Of a stretch of DNA of 64,000 bases, positions 44,199-52,998 are shown piece by piece. Under the pieces are notes generated by a model. The model did no database searches, was not told where the DNA came from, and was given only the letters and a program-made list of their open reading frames with translations. Both the position numbers and the translations under genes were made by a program. The DNA comes from Denitratimonas sp037478135 (GTDB taxonomy: Bacteria > Pseudomonadota > Gammaproteobacteria > Xanthomonadales > Xanthomonadaceae): NCBI RefSeq assembly GCF_037478135.1, contig NZ_JBBHDV010000001.1, positions 62,001-126,000 on the forward strand, read 5' to 3'. The number at the start of each line of letters is the position of its first letter. Within the stretch, counting starts at the first letter, position 1.

Positions 44199-45515
44199 AT
44201 GGCCGGCCCGCTGCCGAATCCGCCCGCTGAACGCCCGAGCCTGCTGCAGCAGGCGATGAATCTGCGGCGCGAGGAAGTCGTGCCGGTGCTGCTGGCGGCG
44301 CTGTTCTTCTTTTTCATCCTGAGTGCGCTGATGCTGCTGCGGCCGGCACGCGATGCGCTGGGCATGGCGCGCGGCATCGAGGCGATCCGCTGGCTGTTTA
44401 TCGGCACCGCGCTGGTGACGCTGGCGGTCAATCCGGTGTTCGGCTGGCTGGTGGCGCGCTTGCGGCGGCTGCATTTCATTTCCGCCACCTATGCCTTTTT
44501 CGCGCTCGGGCTGTGCGGTTTCTGGGCCTTGCTGGTGTTTGCGCCGGAGGCGGTGGGGCAGGTCAGCGGGCAGGTGTTCTATGTCTGGTTCAGCGTGTTC
44601 AACCTGTTCGCCACGATGGTGTTCTGGGCGCTGCTGGCGGACCGGTTTTCCGCCGATCAGGGGCGGCGTTTCTTCGCGTTGATCGCGGTAGGTGGCACGC
44701 TCGGGGCGATCTTCGGGCCATGGCTGGCGGCGCGTCTGGCACAGCCGCTGGGAACGCCGGGATTGCTGCTGGTGGCGGCAAGTTTCCTGGGTCTTGCGAT
44801 CGTGGCCGCCTGGCTGCTGGTGTGGATACGGCCGGACCGTGGGCTGCAGACGCCGGATGCGGTGGCGCAGGTGCGGGCCGAAGAAGCGCAGCGCATCGGC
44901 GGCAGCGCATGGGCGGGATTCCGCGCGGTGTTTTCCTCGCCTTATCTGCTGGGCATCGCCGGTTACGTGATCCTGATGACGATCATGGCCACGTTCATCT
45001 ATTTCACCCGGTTGCAGATGGTGGCGGCGGCCGAAACCGGGCTGGATGCGCGTACCGCGCTGTTCGGCAATATCGATATGTGGACCCAGATCGCGGTGCT
45101 GGTGCTGCAACTGACGCTGAGCGGGCAGATCATCCGGCGCTTCGGGCTGGGCGTGGCGCTGGCGGCGTTGCCGGTGGCCACGGTGCTGGGGTTTGTCGGG
45201 CTGGCGATCTATGGCTCGTTTGCGCTGCTGGTGCTGCTGGAGGCGGGCAGCAAGGCGGTCCAGCGCGGCCTGACCCGGCCGGCGCGCGAGGCGCTGTTCA
45301 CGGTGCTGCCGCGTGAGGACAAGTACAAGGCCAAGGCCTTCATCGACACCTTCGTCTACCGTGCCGGCGATGTGGTCGGGGCGCAGGTGGAAGGCCTGCT
45401 CGGGCGTGTCGGGCTGGCGCTGGGCGGGCTGGTCAGCGTGGTGTTGCCGCTGGCGCTGGTGTGGGTGGCACTGGGTCTGTGGCTGGGGCGTGTACAGCAG
45501 CGGCACAGGCGGTAA
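44199..45515 (+). CDS. MFS-type transporter of the Npt/ADP-ATP carrier-like family
   Basis: This 438-residue inner-membrane protein has about 12 predicted helices. It begins after a short hydrophilic end with ALFFFFILSALMLLRPARDALGMARG and contains GSKAVQRGLTRPAREALFTVLP and KAKAFIDTFVYRAGDVVGAQ. These segments are typical of the TLC/NTP-transporter-like MFS proteins seen widely in free-living Proteobacteria, which are not proven nucleotide exchangers. The ATG at 44199 is preferred to an earlier in-frame start because the family begins close to helix 1. It is divergent from ahcY and followed 65 bases later by prfC. Confidence 0.78.
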   Translation: MAGPLPNPPAERPSLLQQAMNLRREEVVPVLLAALFFFFILSALMLLRPARDALGMARGIEAIRWLFIGTALVTLAVNPVFGWLVARLRRLHFISATYAFFALGLCGFWALLVFAPEAVGQVSGQVFYVWFSVFNLFATMVFWALLADRFSADQGRRFFALIAVGGTLGAIFGPWLAARLAQPLGTPGLLLVAASFLGLAIVAAWLLVWIRPDRGLQTPDAVAQVRAEEAQRIGGSAWAGFRAVFSSPYLLGIAGYVILMTIMATFIYFTRLQMVAAAETGLDARTALFGNIDMWTQIAVLVLQLTLSGQIIRRFGLGVALAALPVATVLGFVGLAIYGSFALLVLLEAGSKAVQRGLTRPAREALFTVLPREDKYKAKAFIDTFVYRAGDVVGAQVEGLLGRVGLALGGLVSVVLPLALVWVALGLWLGRVQQRHRR

Positions 45516-45580
45516 CGGATAGCGCCAGCTATAATTGGCGACCTCTGACTTTTTCCGGCGCCCGCACGGGTGCACCGCTG

Positions 45581-47179
45581 ATGCCCGACGTTTCCAAGCA
45601 GGCCCGCCGCCGTCGCACCTTCGCGATCATTTCCCATCCGGACGCGGGCAAGACCACGCTGACCGAGAAGTTGCTGCTGTTCGGCGGCGCGATCCAGATG
45701 GCCGGCTCGGTCAAATCGCGCAAGACCACCCGCCACGCCACCAGCGACTGGATGACGCTGGAGCAGGAGCGCGGCATTTCGGTGACCAGCTCGGTGATGC
45801 AGTTCCCCTACGAGGGCCACATCATCAATCTGCTCGATACCCCCGGCCATGCCGACTTCGGCGAGGACACCTACCGCGTGCTGACTGCGGTGGACTCGGC
45901 GCTGATGGTGATCGACGTGGCCAAGGGCGTGGAGGAGCGCACGATCAAGCTGATGGAAGTCTGCCGGCTGCGCGATACGCCGATCATGACCTTCATCAAC
46001 AAGCTCGACCGCGAGGGCAAGGACCCAATCGAGCTGCTGGACGAAGTGGAAAGCGTGCTCGGTATCGCCTGCGCGCCGGTGACCTGGCCGATCGGCATGG
46101 GCAAACGCCTGAAGGGCGTGGTCCACTTGGTCACCGGCGAGGTGCATCTCTACGAGCAGGGGCGCAATTTCACCCGCCAGGATTCCACGATTTTTCCCTC
46201 GCTCGATGCGCCCGGGCTGGCCGAACGCATCGGCGAGAAGATGCTGGATGAGCTGCGCGACGAACTGGAACTGGTGCAGGGCGCCAGCCACAGTTTCGAT
46301 CTGGAGCAGTACCGTGCCGGCAAGCTGACGCCGGTGTTCTTCGGTTCGGGCGTGAATAATTTCGGTGTGCAGCCGCTGCTGGATTTCTTCGTCAAGCACG
46401 CGCCGTCGCCGCAGCCCCGCGCCACCACCTCGCGCAATGTGGCGCCGGACGAGGCACCGCTGACCGGCTTCGTGTTCAAGATCCAGGCCAATATGGACCC
46501 GCAGCACCGCGACCGCGTGGCCTTCATGCGGGTATGTTCGGGCCATTTCACCGCCGGCATGAAGGTGCTGCATGTGCGCACCGGCAAGGACATGAAGCTG
46601 GCCAATGCGCTGACCTTCATGGCTTCTGACCGCGAAGTGGCGGTCGAAGCCTGGCCGGGCGATGTCATCGGCATCCACAACCATGGCACGATTTCCATCG
46701 GCGATACCTTCACCGAGGGCGAGAAGCTGGCCTTCACCGGCATCCCCAACTTCGCGCCGGAGCTGTTCCGCCGCGCGCGCCTGCGCGATCCGCTCAGGCT
46801 CAAGCAGCTGCAGAAGGGTCTGGAACAGTTGAGCGAGGAGGGCGCGACCCAGTTCTTCCGCCCGCTGATGAGCAACGATCTGATCCTGGGCGCAATCGGC
46901 ACGCTGCAATTCGACGTGGTGGCTTACCGGCTCAAGGACGAATACGGCGTCGAGGCGATTTTCGAGCAGGTGCAGGTCGCCACCGCGCGCTGGGTCTACT
47001 GCGATGATGAGCGTAAGCTGGAAGAGTTCCGCGACAAGAACGCGACGAATCTGGCACTGGATGCCGCCGGCCAGCTGGTCTATCTGGCGCCGAGCCGGGT
47101 CAATCTGCAACTGGCGCAGGAGCGTGCGCCGGCGGTGGAATTCAAGGCCACGCGCGAACACGCCCAGGCCGTGGCGTGA
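45581..47179 (+). CDS. prfC: Peptide chain release factor 3
   Basis: This 532-residue GTPase recycles release factors RF1/RF2 after termination. The G1 motif is SHPDAGKTT with the RF3-specific LTEKLLLFGGAIQMAGSVK. The switch I-switch II region is SDWMTLEQERGISVTSS and LDTPGHADFGEDTYR, and G4 is FINKLDRE. The C-terminal domain 3 is complete. The start at 45581 gives MPDVSKQARRRRTFAIISHP; the frame is open upstream into the transporter but without family character. Length equals that of homologues. It is likely constitutive. Confidence 0.97.
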   Translation: MPDVSKQARRRRTFAIISHPDAGKTTLTEKLLLFGGAIQMAGSVKSRKTTRHATSDWMTLEQERGISVTSSVMQFPYEGHIINLLDTPGHADFGEDTYRVLTAVDSALMVIDVAKGVEERTIKLMEVCRLRDTPIMTFINKLDREGKDPIELLDEVESVLGIACAPVTWPIGMGKRLKGVVHLVTGEVHLYEQGRNFTRQDSTIFPSLDAPGLAERIGEKMLDELRDELELVQGASHSFDLEQYRAGKLTPVFFGSGVNNFGVQPLLDFFVKHAPSPQPRATTSRNVAPDEAPLTGFVFKIQANMDPQHRDRVAFMRVCSGHFTAGMKVLHVRTGKDMKLANALTFMASDREVAVEAWPGDVIGIHNHGTISIGDTFTEGEKLAFTGIPNFAPELFRRARLRDPLRLKQLQKGLEQLSEEGATQFFRPLMSNDLILGAIGTLQFDVVAYRLKDEYGVEAIFEQVQVATARWVYCDDERKLEEFRDKNATNLALDAAGQLVYLAPSRVNLQLAQERAPAVEFKATREHAQAVA

Positions 47180-47333
47180 GACGCGCATTTCCCGTCATTG
47201 GTGCGCGTTCTGTGCACTGCACACAGGCATCGGCACGATGCCTGTGGCCGCGGCCGCCACCGGCCTGAAGGCTCGAAAAGCCGCGGCAGCACTGGCTTTG
47301 GTTGGTGCTGGAAGGCTCGGCAGAAAAGGGGTT

Positions 47334-47347
47334 TTGACTTGCGTCAA
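47334..47347 (+). promoter_or_regulatory. FNR/ANR box upstream of ccoN
   Basis: TTGACTTGCGTCAA is a perfect TTGAC-N4-GTCAA dyad of the FNR/ANR type. Its centre is at 47340.5. A CATCAT hexamer at 47370-47375 sits exactly where the -10 of a class II (centre -41.5) FNR-activated promoter would be, with a start near 47382, about 20 bases before the ccoN ATG. It is read by the FNR homologue encoded in this window. Confidence 0.78.
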
Positions 47348-47403
47348 AATCATCAACGGTGTCGCGACGCATCATATCCGTCGCCCTACTCTCGAGGCAG
47401 GTC

Positions 47404-48837
47404 ATGTCTTCGGCAACACTCAACGAAACCTATAACGACAAGGTGGTGCGCCAGTTCGCGGTGATGACCGTGGTCTGGGGCATCGTCGGCATGCTCGTCG
47501 GCGTCTTCATCGCGGCCCAGCTGTACTGGCCCGAACTCACCGACGGGATTTCATGGCTCAGCTATGGGCGCCTGCGTCCGCTGCACACCAACGCGGTGAT
47601 CTTCGCGTTCGGTGGCTGTGCGCTGTTCGCCACCAGCCTGCACGTGGTACAGCGCACCTGCCATACCAAGCTGTTCGGCGGGCCGCTGATCCCGTTCGTG
47701 TTCTGGGGCTGGCAACTGGTGATCGTGGCAGCCGCCATCACGCTGCCGCTGGGCATCACCCAGGGCAAGGAATACGCCGAGCTTGAGTGGCCGATCGACC
47801 TGCTGATCGCGGTGGTGTGGGTGTCCTACGCGGTGGTGTTCTTCGGCACCATCGCCAAGCGCCGGGTCAAGCACATCTATGTGGCCAACTGGTTCTACGG
47901 CGCCTACATCCTGGCGATCGCGCTGCTGCATATCGTCAACAACATCGCGCTGCCGGTGGACATGTTCAAGTCCTACAAGGTCTATTCCGGCGCGGTCGAT
48001 GCGATGGTGCAGTGGTGGTACGGCCACAACGCGGTGGGCTTTCTGCTGACCGCCGGTTTCCTCGGCATGATGTACTACTACGTGCCGAAGCAGGCGCAGC
48101 GGCCGATCTATTCGTACCGCCTGTCGATCGTGCACTTCTGGGCGCTGATCTCGATCTACATGTGGGCCGGCCCGCACCACCTCCAGTACACCGCGCTGCC
48201 GGACTGGGTGCAGTCGCTGGGCATGGTGTTCTCGCTGATCCTGCTGGCACCATCGTGGGGCGGTGCGATCAACGGCATCATGACCCTGTCCGGTGTGTGG
48301 CATAAGCTGCGTACCGACCCGATCCTGAAGTTCCTGATCGTGGCGCTGTCGTTCTACATGATCGCGACCTTTGAAGGCCCGATGATGTCGATCAAGGTGG
48401 TGAACTCGCTGAGCCACTACACCGACTGGACCGTGGGCCACGTGCACGCCGGTGCGCTGGGCTGGGTGGCGATGATCTCCATCGGCGCGGTCTACGCGAT
48501 GCTGCCACGCCTGCTGGGGCTGTCGCAGATGTACTCGGTGAAGCTGATCGACGCGCATTTCTGGATCCATACCATCGGCGTGGTGTTCTACATCGCTTCG
48601 ATGTGGATCGCCGGCGTGATGCAGGGCCTGATGTGGCGCGCTTCCGGTGACGACGGCACCCTGACCTACACCTTCGTGGAATCGGTCGCGGCCACCTATC
48701 CGTATTACCTGATCCGTTTCCTGGGCGGTGTGCTGGTGCTGTCCGGCATGCTGTTGATGGCCTGGAACGTGTTCAAGACCTACCGCATGACCGAGAAGAT
48801 CGAGCCGATCGCGGTCCCGCTGCCGGCCCAGGCCTGA
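47404..48837 (+). CDS. ccoN: cbb3-type cytochrome c oxidase subunit I
   Basis: This 477-residue catalytic subunit with 12 predicted helices binds haem b, haem b3 and CuB and reduces O2 with high affinity. Conserved histidine motifs are RPLHTNAVIF (haem b), VQWWYGHNAVGFLL (CuB/crosslink Tyr-His region), WAGPHHLQYT (CuB ligands) and DWTVGHVHAGALGWV (haem ligands). It forms the proximal gene of a cco operon and has an FNR box in front. The ATG at 47404 is preceded by GAGGCAGG. ccoO begins 11 bases after the stop. Confidence 0.97.
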   Translation: MSSATLNETYNDKVVRQFAVMTVVWGIVGMLVGVFIAAQLYWPELTDGISWLSYGRLRPLHTNAVIFAFGGCALFATSLHVVQRTCHTKLFGGPLIPFVFWGWQLVIVAAAITLPLGITQGKEYAELEWPIDLLIAVVWVSYAVVFFGTIAKRRVKHIYVANWFYGAYILAIALLHIVNNIALPVDMFKSYKVYSGAVDAMVQWWYGHNAVGFLLTAGFLGMMYYYVPKQAQRPIYSYRLSIVHFWALISIYMWAGPHHLQYTALPDWVQSLGMVFSLILLAPSWGGAINGIMTLSGVWHKLRTDPILKFLIVALSFYMIATFEGPMMSIKVVNSLSHYTDWTVGHVHAGALGWVAMISIGAVYAMLPRLLGLSQMYSVKLIDAHFWIHTIGVVFYIASMWIAGVMQGLMWRASGDDGTLTYTFVESVAATYPYYLIRFLGGVLVLSGMLLMAWNVFKTYRMTEKIEPIAVPLPAQA

Positions 48838-48848
48838 GGAGAGGGCTA

Positions 48849-49502
48849 ATGAGCCAGACAAACAACAACGGTCACGAGAAGATCGAAAAAAACGTTGGCC
48901 TGATGGCGGTGCTGATCGCCGTGGTCATCTCCTTTGGTGGATTGGCCGAGATCGTGCCGCTGATGTTCCAGGCCGAGGCTGTGGAACCGGCGCCGGGTAT
49001 CGAACCGTATCCGCCTCTGGAACTGGCCGGCCGCGATGTCTATGTGCGTGAAGGCTGCTACAACTGCCACTCGCAGATGATCCGCACGCTGCGCTTCGAA
49101 ACCGAGCGCTATGGCCACTATTCGCTGGCCGGCGAATCGGTCTACGACCGCCCGTTCCAGTGGGGTTCCAAGCGTACCGGGCCGGACTTGGCGCGCGTGG
49201 GGGGGCGCTATTCGGACGACTGGCACGAAGTGCATCTGATGAATCCGCGTGACGTGGTGCCGCAGTCCAACATGCCGTCCTATCCGTGGCTGGCGCAGGC
49301 CGGTCTGGACGCGGAAGGCGTGACCCGCCGCATGCAGGTGCTGCGCAAGCTCGGTGACCCGTACAGCGACGAGGACATCGCTGGCGTGGCCGCAGCGCTG
49401 GAAGGCAAGACCGAGATGGATGCCGTGATCGCCTATCTGCAGGGTCTGGGCCGGCATGCGCCGCGTCCGGGCCAGGTCGTTGATGCAGGAGCTGCGCCAT
49501 GA
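48849..49502 (+). CDS. ccoO: cbb3-type cytochrome c oxidase subunit II (monohaem cytochrome c)
   Basis: This 217-residue membrane-anchored c-type cytochrome passes electrons to CcoN. It has one N-terminal helix (residues about 18-40), the haem attachment CYNCH at Cys70-Cys73-His74, and the axial Met expected in SNMPSYPWL. The stop overlaps the ccoQ start (ATGA). The Ala/Pro-rich C-terminus resembles other xanthomonad versions. The start ATG lies after GAGGAGAG. Confidence 0.97.
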   Translation: MSQTNNNGHEKIEKNVGLMAVLIAVVISFGGLAEIVPLMFQAEAVEPAPGIEPYPPLELAGRDVYVREGCYNCHSQMIRTLRFETERYGHYSLAGESVYDRPFQWGSKRTGPDLARVGGRYSDDWHEVHLMNPRDVVPQSNMPSYPWLAQAGLDAEGVTRRMQVLRKLGDPYSDEDIAGVAAALEGKTEMDAVIAYLQGLGRHAPRPGQVVDAGAAP

Positions 49503-49660
49503 ATACGGGTTTGCTTTCCGGGCTGGTCACCGCGCTGCTGCTGGCGGTGTTCATCTACGGCTGCTTCTGGGCGTTCAGCGCCCGCCGCAGGCAGGATTTC
49601 GAGGAGGCGGCACGCCTGCCGCTGGAAGATGACGCGATCTGCAAGGGAGATGCACGATGA
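49499..49660 (+). CDS. ccoQ: cbb3-type oxidase small subunit CcoQ
   Basis: This 53-residue single-helix protein (MNTGLLSGLVTALLLAVFIY, then a basic ARRRQDFEEAARLP tail) has the CcoQ layout and sits between ccoO and ccoP. It overlaps ccoO by four bases and ccoP by four bases. CcoQ stabilises the complex. No other function is suggested. Confidence 0.9.
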   Translation: MNTGLLSGLVTALLLAVFIYGCFWAFSARRRQDFEEAARLPLEDDAICKGDAR

Positions 49661-50562
49661 GCACGGGCTGGTCGATTTACGTGATCGTGCTGGTGCTGGT
49701 ACATATCGCCGGCTACACGTGGCTGCTGTGGTGGACGGCGCGCCGTCGTCCCGGCGATCCGGCACCGGATGAAACCAGCCATGTCTGGGACGGCGACCTG
49801 ACCGAGTTCAACAAGCCGTTGCCGCGCTGGTGGATCAACATGTTCTACCTGACCATCGTGTTCGCGATGGGTTACCTGATCTGGTATCCGGGTCTGGGCA
49901 GCTTCGAGGGCACCTCGAAGTGGACCTCGGCCAAGGAACACGATGCCGACGCGGCCCGCGCTGCTGCGGTGCTGGAATCACGCTTCGGGCATTTCCGCGA
50001 CATGCCGATCGACCAGATTGCGCAGGACGACGAGGCGCTGCGCCTGGGCCGTACGATTTTCGCCAACACCTGCACTACCTGCCATGGTTCGGACGCACGC
50101 GGTGCACGCGGCTTCCCCAACCTGACCGACGACGATTGGCAGTGGGGCGGCAGCCCGGATGACATCCTGCAGACGGTGCTGCACGGCCGTCAGGCAGTGA
50201 TGCCGCCGTTCGGCGAAGTGGTCGGCGGCGAGCAGGGCGCGACGGAGGTCGCGGTGTATGTGCAGTCGCTGTCCGGGATGCGGGTGGACCCGGCGCTGGC
50301 GGCGGCCGGCAAGAGCAAGTTCGACATGGTCTGCACCGCCTGCCACGGCGTCGACGGCACCGGCAACCAGTTGCTCGGCGCGCCGAATCTGACCGATGAC
50401 ATCTGGCTGTACGGCAACGACTTCGACACCCTGCGCCGTGCGGTGCTGGAAGGCCACAACGGTTCGATGCCGGCGCATGAGCCGATCCTTGGCCAGATGC
50501 GCTCGCGCCTGGTCGCGGCCTGGGTCTGGGCCCAGTCCAACGATCCTGACGGAGCCCGATGA
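49657..50562 (+). CDS. ccoP: cbb3-type cytochrome c oxidase subunit III (dihaem cytochrome c)
   Basis: This 301-residue membrane-bound dihaem cytochrome is the entry point for electrons from soluble cytochrome c. It has two N-terminal helices (about residues 5-28 and 58-78) with the conserved WDGDLTEFNKPLPRWW between them. Haem sites are CTTCH (Cys139-His143) and CTACH (Cys226-His230), and the axial methionines are expected in QAVMPPFGE and NGSMPAHEP. It is coupled to ccoQ and to the following small membrane protein by four-base overlaps. Confidence 0.97.
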   Translation: MSTGWSIYVIVLVLVHIAGYTWLLWWTARRRPGDPAPDETSHVWDGDLTEFNKPLPRWWINMFYLTIVFAMGYLIWYPGLGSFEGTSKWTSAKEHDADAARAAAVLESRFGHFRDMPIDQIAQDDEALRLGRTIFANTCTTCHGSDARGARGFPNLTDDDWQWGGSPDDILQTVLHGRQAVMPPFGEVVGGEQGATEVAVYVQSLSGMRVDPALAAAGKSKFDMVCTACHGVDGTGNQLLGAPNLTDDIWLYGNDFDTLRRAVLEGHNGSMPAHEPILGQMRSRLVAAWVWAQSNDPDGAR

Positions 50563-50870
50563 TGGCCGGTCTGCCACCGCGCGACAGACTCGACTATCCC
50601 TGCATGCTGCCCACGGTGCAGCGGGTCGGCGCGGTGGCATGGCCCAGCTTCTTTGCCGCCTGCGTGATGACGATGGTGTTCTTCGCCTTTGTCGATCCGC
50701 TTGCGCTGCGCGACATCACCTTCCCGAAGCTGGAGATCTCGCGCCCGCTGGGCTATTCGATCGCGTTCTTCATGTTCTGGCTGGCGACGGCCAGTTCCAG
50801 CCTGTTCACCTGGTTGCTGCTGCATCCGCGCAGCCGTTTCAACCGCCCACTGCCAAAGGAGCGGGACTGA
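50559..50870 (+). CDS. Uncharacterised two-helix membrane protein within the cco operon
   Basis: This 103-residue protein has two predicted membrane helices (about residues 24-45 and 65-87) separated by DPLALRDITFPKLEISRPLG and ending in a basic tail (HPRSRFNRPLPKERD). It overlaps the ccoP stop by four bases (ATGATG), so it is translated with the oxidase. I know no cco assembly factor of this shape, and no cysteine or histidine cluster suggests metal binding. It could be an assembly or stability subunit specific to this lineage. Function unknown. Confidence 0.82.
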   Translation: MMAGLPPRDRLDYPCMLPTVQRVGAVAWPSFFAACVMTMVFFAFVDPLALRDITFPKLEISRPLGYSIAFFMFWLATASSSLFTWLLLHPRSRFNRPLPKERD

Positions 50871-50888
50871 TCGCCATCGGTCCCTGAT

Positions 50889-52469
50889 GTGAAAAAGGAA
50901 ATACCGGTTACCGTCGAACATTCGCTCTACGTTTCGGAAGCGAAGATCCAGTCGCGCGACATCGACGGTCGCTACCAGCGTCTGCGCAAGCTCGCCACGA
51001 TCGTGTTGCTGGGCATGTTCTACCTGTTCCCATGGCTGACATGGGACGGTCACCAGGCGGTGCTGTTCGATCTGCCTGCACGACGTTTCTACGTGTTCGG
51101 GCTGACCTTCTGGCCGCAGGATTTCATCTTCCTGGCGCTGCTGCTGATCATCGCCGGCCTGAGCCTGTTCTTCTTCACCGCGCTGGCCGGACGGCTGTGG
51201 TGCGGCTTTGCCTGTCCGCAGACGGTGTGGACGGAAATCTTCATCGCGATGGAGCAGGTTTTCGAAGGCGACCGCAGTGCGCGGATTCGGCTGGACAAGT
51301 CGCCGTGGACGCGCGAGAAGATCCTCAAGCGCGGTAGCCGGCATGCGGCCTGGGTCGTGTTCGCGCTGTGGACCGGGTTTACCTTCGTCGGCTTCTTCAC
51401 CCCGATCAAGGATCTGGCGGCGCGCTTCTATCCGTTCGCGTGGGGCGGCTGGGAAATCTTCTGGGTGCTGTTCTATTCGCTCGCCACCTGGGGCAATGCC
51501 GGCGTGCTGCGCGAACAGGTCTGCAAATACATGTGTCCGTATGCGCGCTTCCAGAGCGCGATGTTCGACCGCAATACGCTGATCATCAGCTATGACGCGG
51601 CCCGTGGCGAGCCGCGCGGTCCACGCAAGCGCGGCAGCCTGGGCTCGGTGCAGGAGCGCGGTCGCGCGCGGCTCAGCCCGGAGGCGGCCGAGTCGGCATT
51701 GCTGTACGCGGCAACCAATCTCAGTGCGGCTTCGCGCGCGGTCGGCGCCAGGGCAACCACGGCGCTGATCGAAAATCGCGGCCGCAGCGAGGTCGAAGGC
51801 GCGTCGCTGTTCGAGCTGGCGGCGCAGAACCGCGAAGTGCTGGGCGACTGCATCGACTGCACCCTGTGCGTGCAGGTCTGCCCGACCGGCATCGACATCC
51901 GCAACGGCCTGCAATACGAGTGCATCGCCTGTGGTGCCTGCGTCGACGCCTGCAACGATGTGATGGACAAGATCGGCTATCCGCGCGGGCTGGTGCGTTT
52001 CACCACGCACAATGCGCTGGAAGGCAAGCCCAGCCGCATCCTGCGTCCGCGCGTGCTGGTCTACGGTTTCCTGCTGCTGGCGCTGCTGGTAGGCTGGGGT
52101 GTGGGCGTGGCGATGCGCTCGCCGCTGATCGTGGAAGTGCTGCACGACCGCAACGCGCTGTACCGCGAGCTGGCCGATGGCAGCATCGAGAACGGCTACG
52201 GCCTGAAGCTGGTCAACAAGACCGGCCAGGCGGCCACCTATAGCGTGCAGGTGCAGTCCGAGGCGGATGTGAGCCTGAGCGATGCGCCGCTGGTGATCGA
52301 ATTGCCGGCCGAACAGGTGGTGAGCCTGCCGGTGACGTTGCAGGCGCCGGGCGGCGCGGTGAAGGGGCGGGTCACGGTGGAATTCATCGTGCAGGGTGAG
52401 GGGCAAAGTGCGGACGCACCACCGGTGAAGGTGGTGGAGGAAGCTGCCTTCTTCGGGCCTGTGAGGTGA
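50889..52469 (+). CDS. ccoG: cbb3 oxidase maturation protein CcoG (copper-reducing ferredoxin-like protein) with insertion
   Basis: This 526-residue polyferredoxin membrane protein keeps copper reduced for CuB insertion. Helices lie at about residues 35-55, 72-100, 150-175, 185-205 and 380-402. Cysteine motifs are CGFACPQTVW, CKYMCPYARF, the 4Fe-4S sets CIDCTLCVQVCP (Cys321 first) and CIACGACVDACN. Compared with usual CcoG (about 460-480 residues), there is an extra ~60-residue Ala/Glu-rich stretch between RGEPRGPRKRG and GDCIDC (residues about 251-317). It uses a GTG start and GGTGAGTG-coupled downstream gene. The C-terminal Ig-like domain follows. Confidence 0.94.
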   Translation: MKKEIPVTVEHSLYVSEAKIQSRDIDGRYQRLRKLATIVLLGMFYLFPWLTWDGHQAVLFDLPARRFYVFGLTFWPQDFIFLALLLIIAGLSLFFFTALAGRLWCGFACPQTVWTEIFIAMEQVFEGDRSARIRLDKSPWTREKILKRGSRHAAWVVFALWTGFTFVGFFTPIKDLAARFYPFAWGGWEIFWVLFYSLATWGNAGVLREQVCKYMCPYARFQSAMFDRNTLIISYDAARGEPRGPRKRGSLGSVQERGRARLSPEAAESALLYAATNLSAASRAVGARATTALIENRGRSEVEGASLFELAAQNREVLGDCIDCTLCVQVCPTGIDIRNGLQYECIACGACVDACNDVMDKIGYPRGLVRFTTHNALEGKPSRILRPRVLVYGFLLLALLVGWGVGVAMRSPLIVEVLHDRNALYRELADGSIENGYGLKLVNKTGQAATYSVQVQSEADVSLSDAPLVIELPAEQVVSLPVTLQAPGGAVKGRVTVEFIVQGEGQSADAPPVKVVEEAAFFGPVR

Positions 52470-52474
52470 GTGCG

Positions 52475-52987
52475 ATGACTACCGGGAACTCTCCCCGCCG
52501 CTGGTACCGCGAGCCGATGATGTGGCTGGTGCTGGGGCTGCCTGCGGCCGTGGTGGTGGCGACCATCGTGATGGTGACGGTCGCGCTGCGTGCCGGCGGC
52601 ACCGATGCCTGGCCGGCGCAGGTGCGGCGTACCGCGCAGGTGCAGGTCGAAGACATGCGCGCGGATCGTGCCGCGATCACGATGCAGTTGCGCGGCACGC
52701 TGGCGATCAATGCCGATACCGGCGCGGTGCAGGTGGAACTGGACAATGTTCCGCCGCAGACCCTGCAACTGCATCTGGACCTGATCCATCCGGCCCGCGC
52801 CGCCGGCGATGCCAGTGTTGAGCTGGTGCGCAGTGGCGAACGCTTCCTCGGCCGCCTGCCGTTGCCGCTGGCGCCGGTCTGGGCGGTGCAGGTCAGTGAC
52901 CCTGAAGGCACATGGCGCGTTACCGGACGCTACGAATCCGGCTACGGCGCCACCATGCTGGCACCGGCGTTCTCGGAAGATTCTTGA
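52475..52987 (+). CDS. ccoH: FixH-like protein of the cbb3 oxidase cluster
   Basis: This 170-residue protein has one N-terminal helix (about residues 14-36) after a short basic head (RRWYREPMMW) and a periplasmic FixH domain. In related oxidases FixH/CcoH interacts with the assembled complex or copper chaperoning. The start ATG 52475 (five bases after the ccoG stop) is preferred to an overlapping GTG at 52466 that would only add three residues. Position between ccoG and ccoI agrees with this assignment. Confidence 0.86.
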   Translation: MTTGNSPRRWYREPMMWLVLGLPAAVVVATIVMVTVALRAGGTDAWPAQVRRTAQVQVEDMRADRAAITMQLRGTLAINADTGAVQVELDNVPPQTLQLHLDLIHPARAAGDASVELVRSGERFLGRLPLPLAPVWAVQVSDPEGTWRVTGRYESGYGATMLAPAFSEDS

Positions 52988-52998
52988 CCGGTGTGCTG

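Noticed and set aside
50190..52406. A 738-codon minus-strand frame opposite ccoP, the small membrane gene and ccoG
   Set aside because: It crosses three well supported plus-strand genes and has no domain features.
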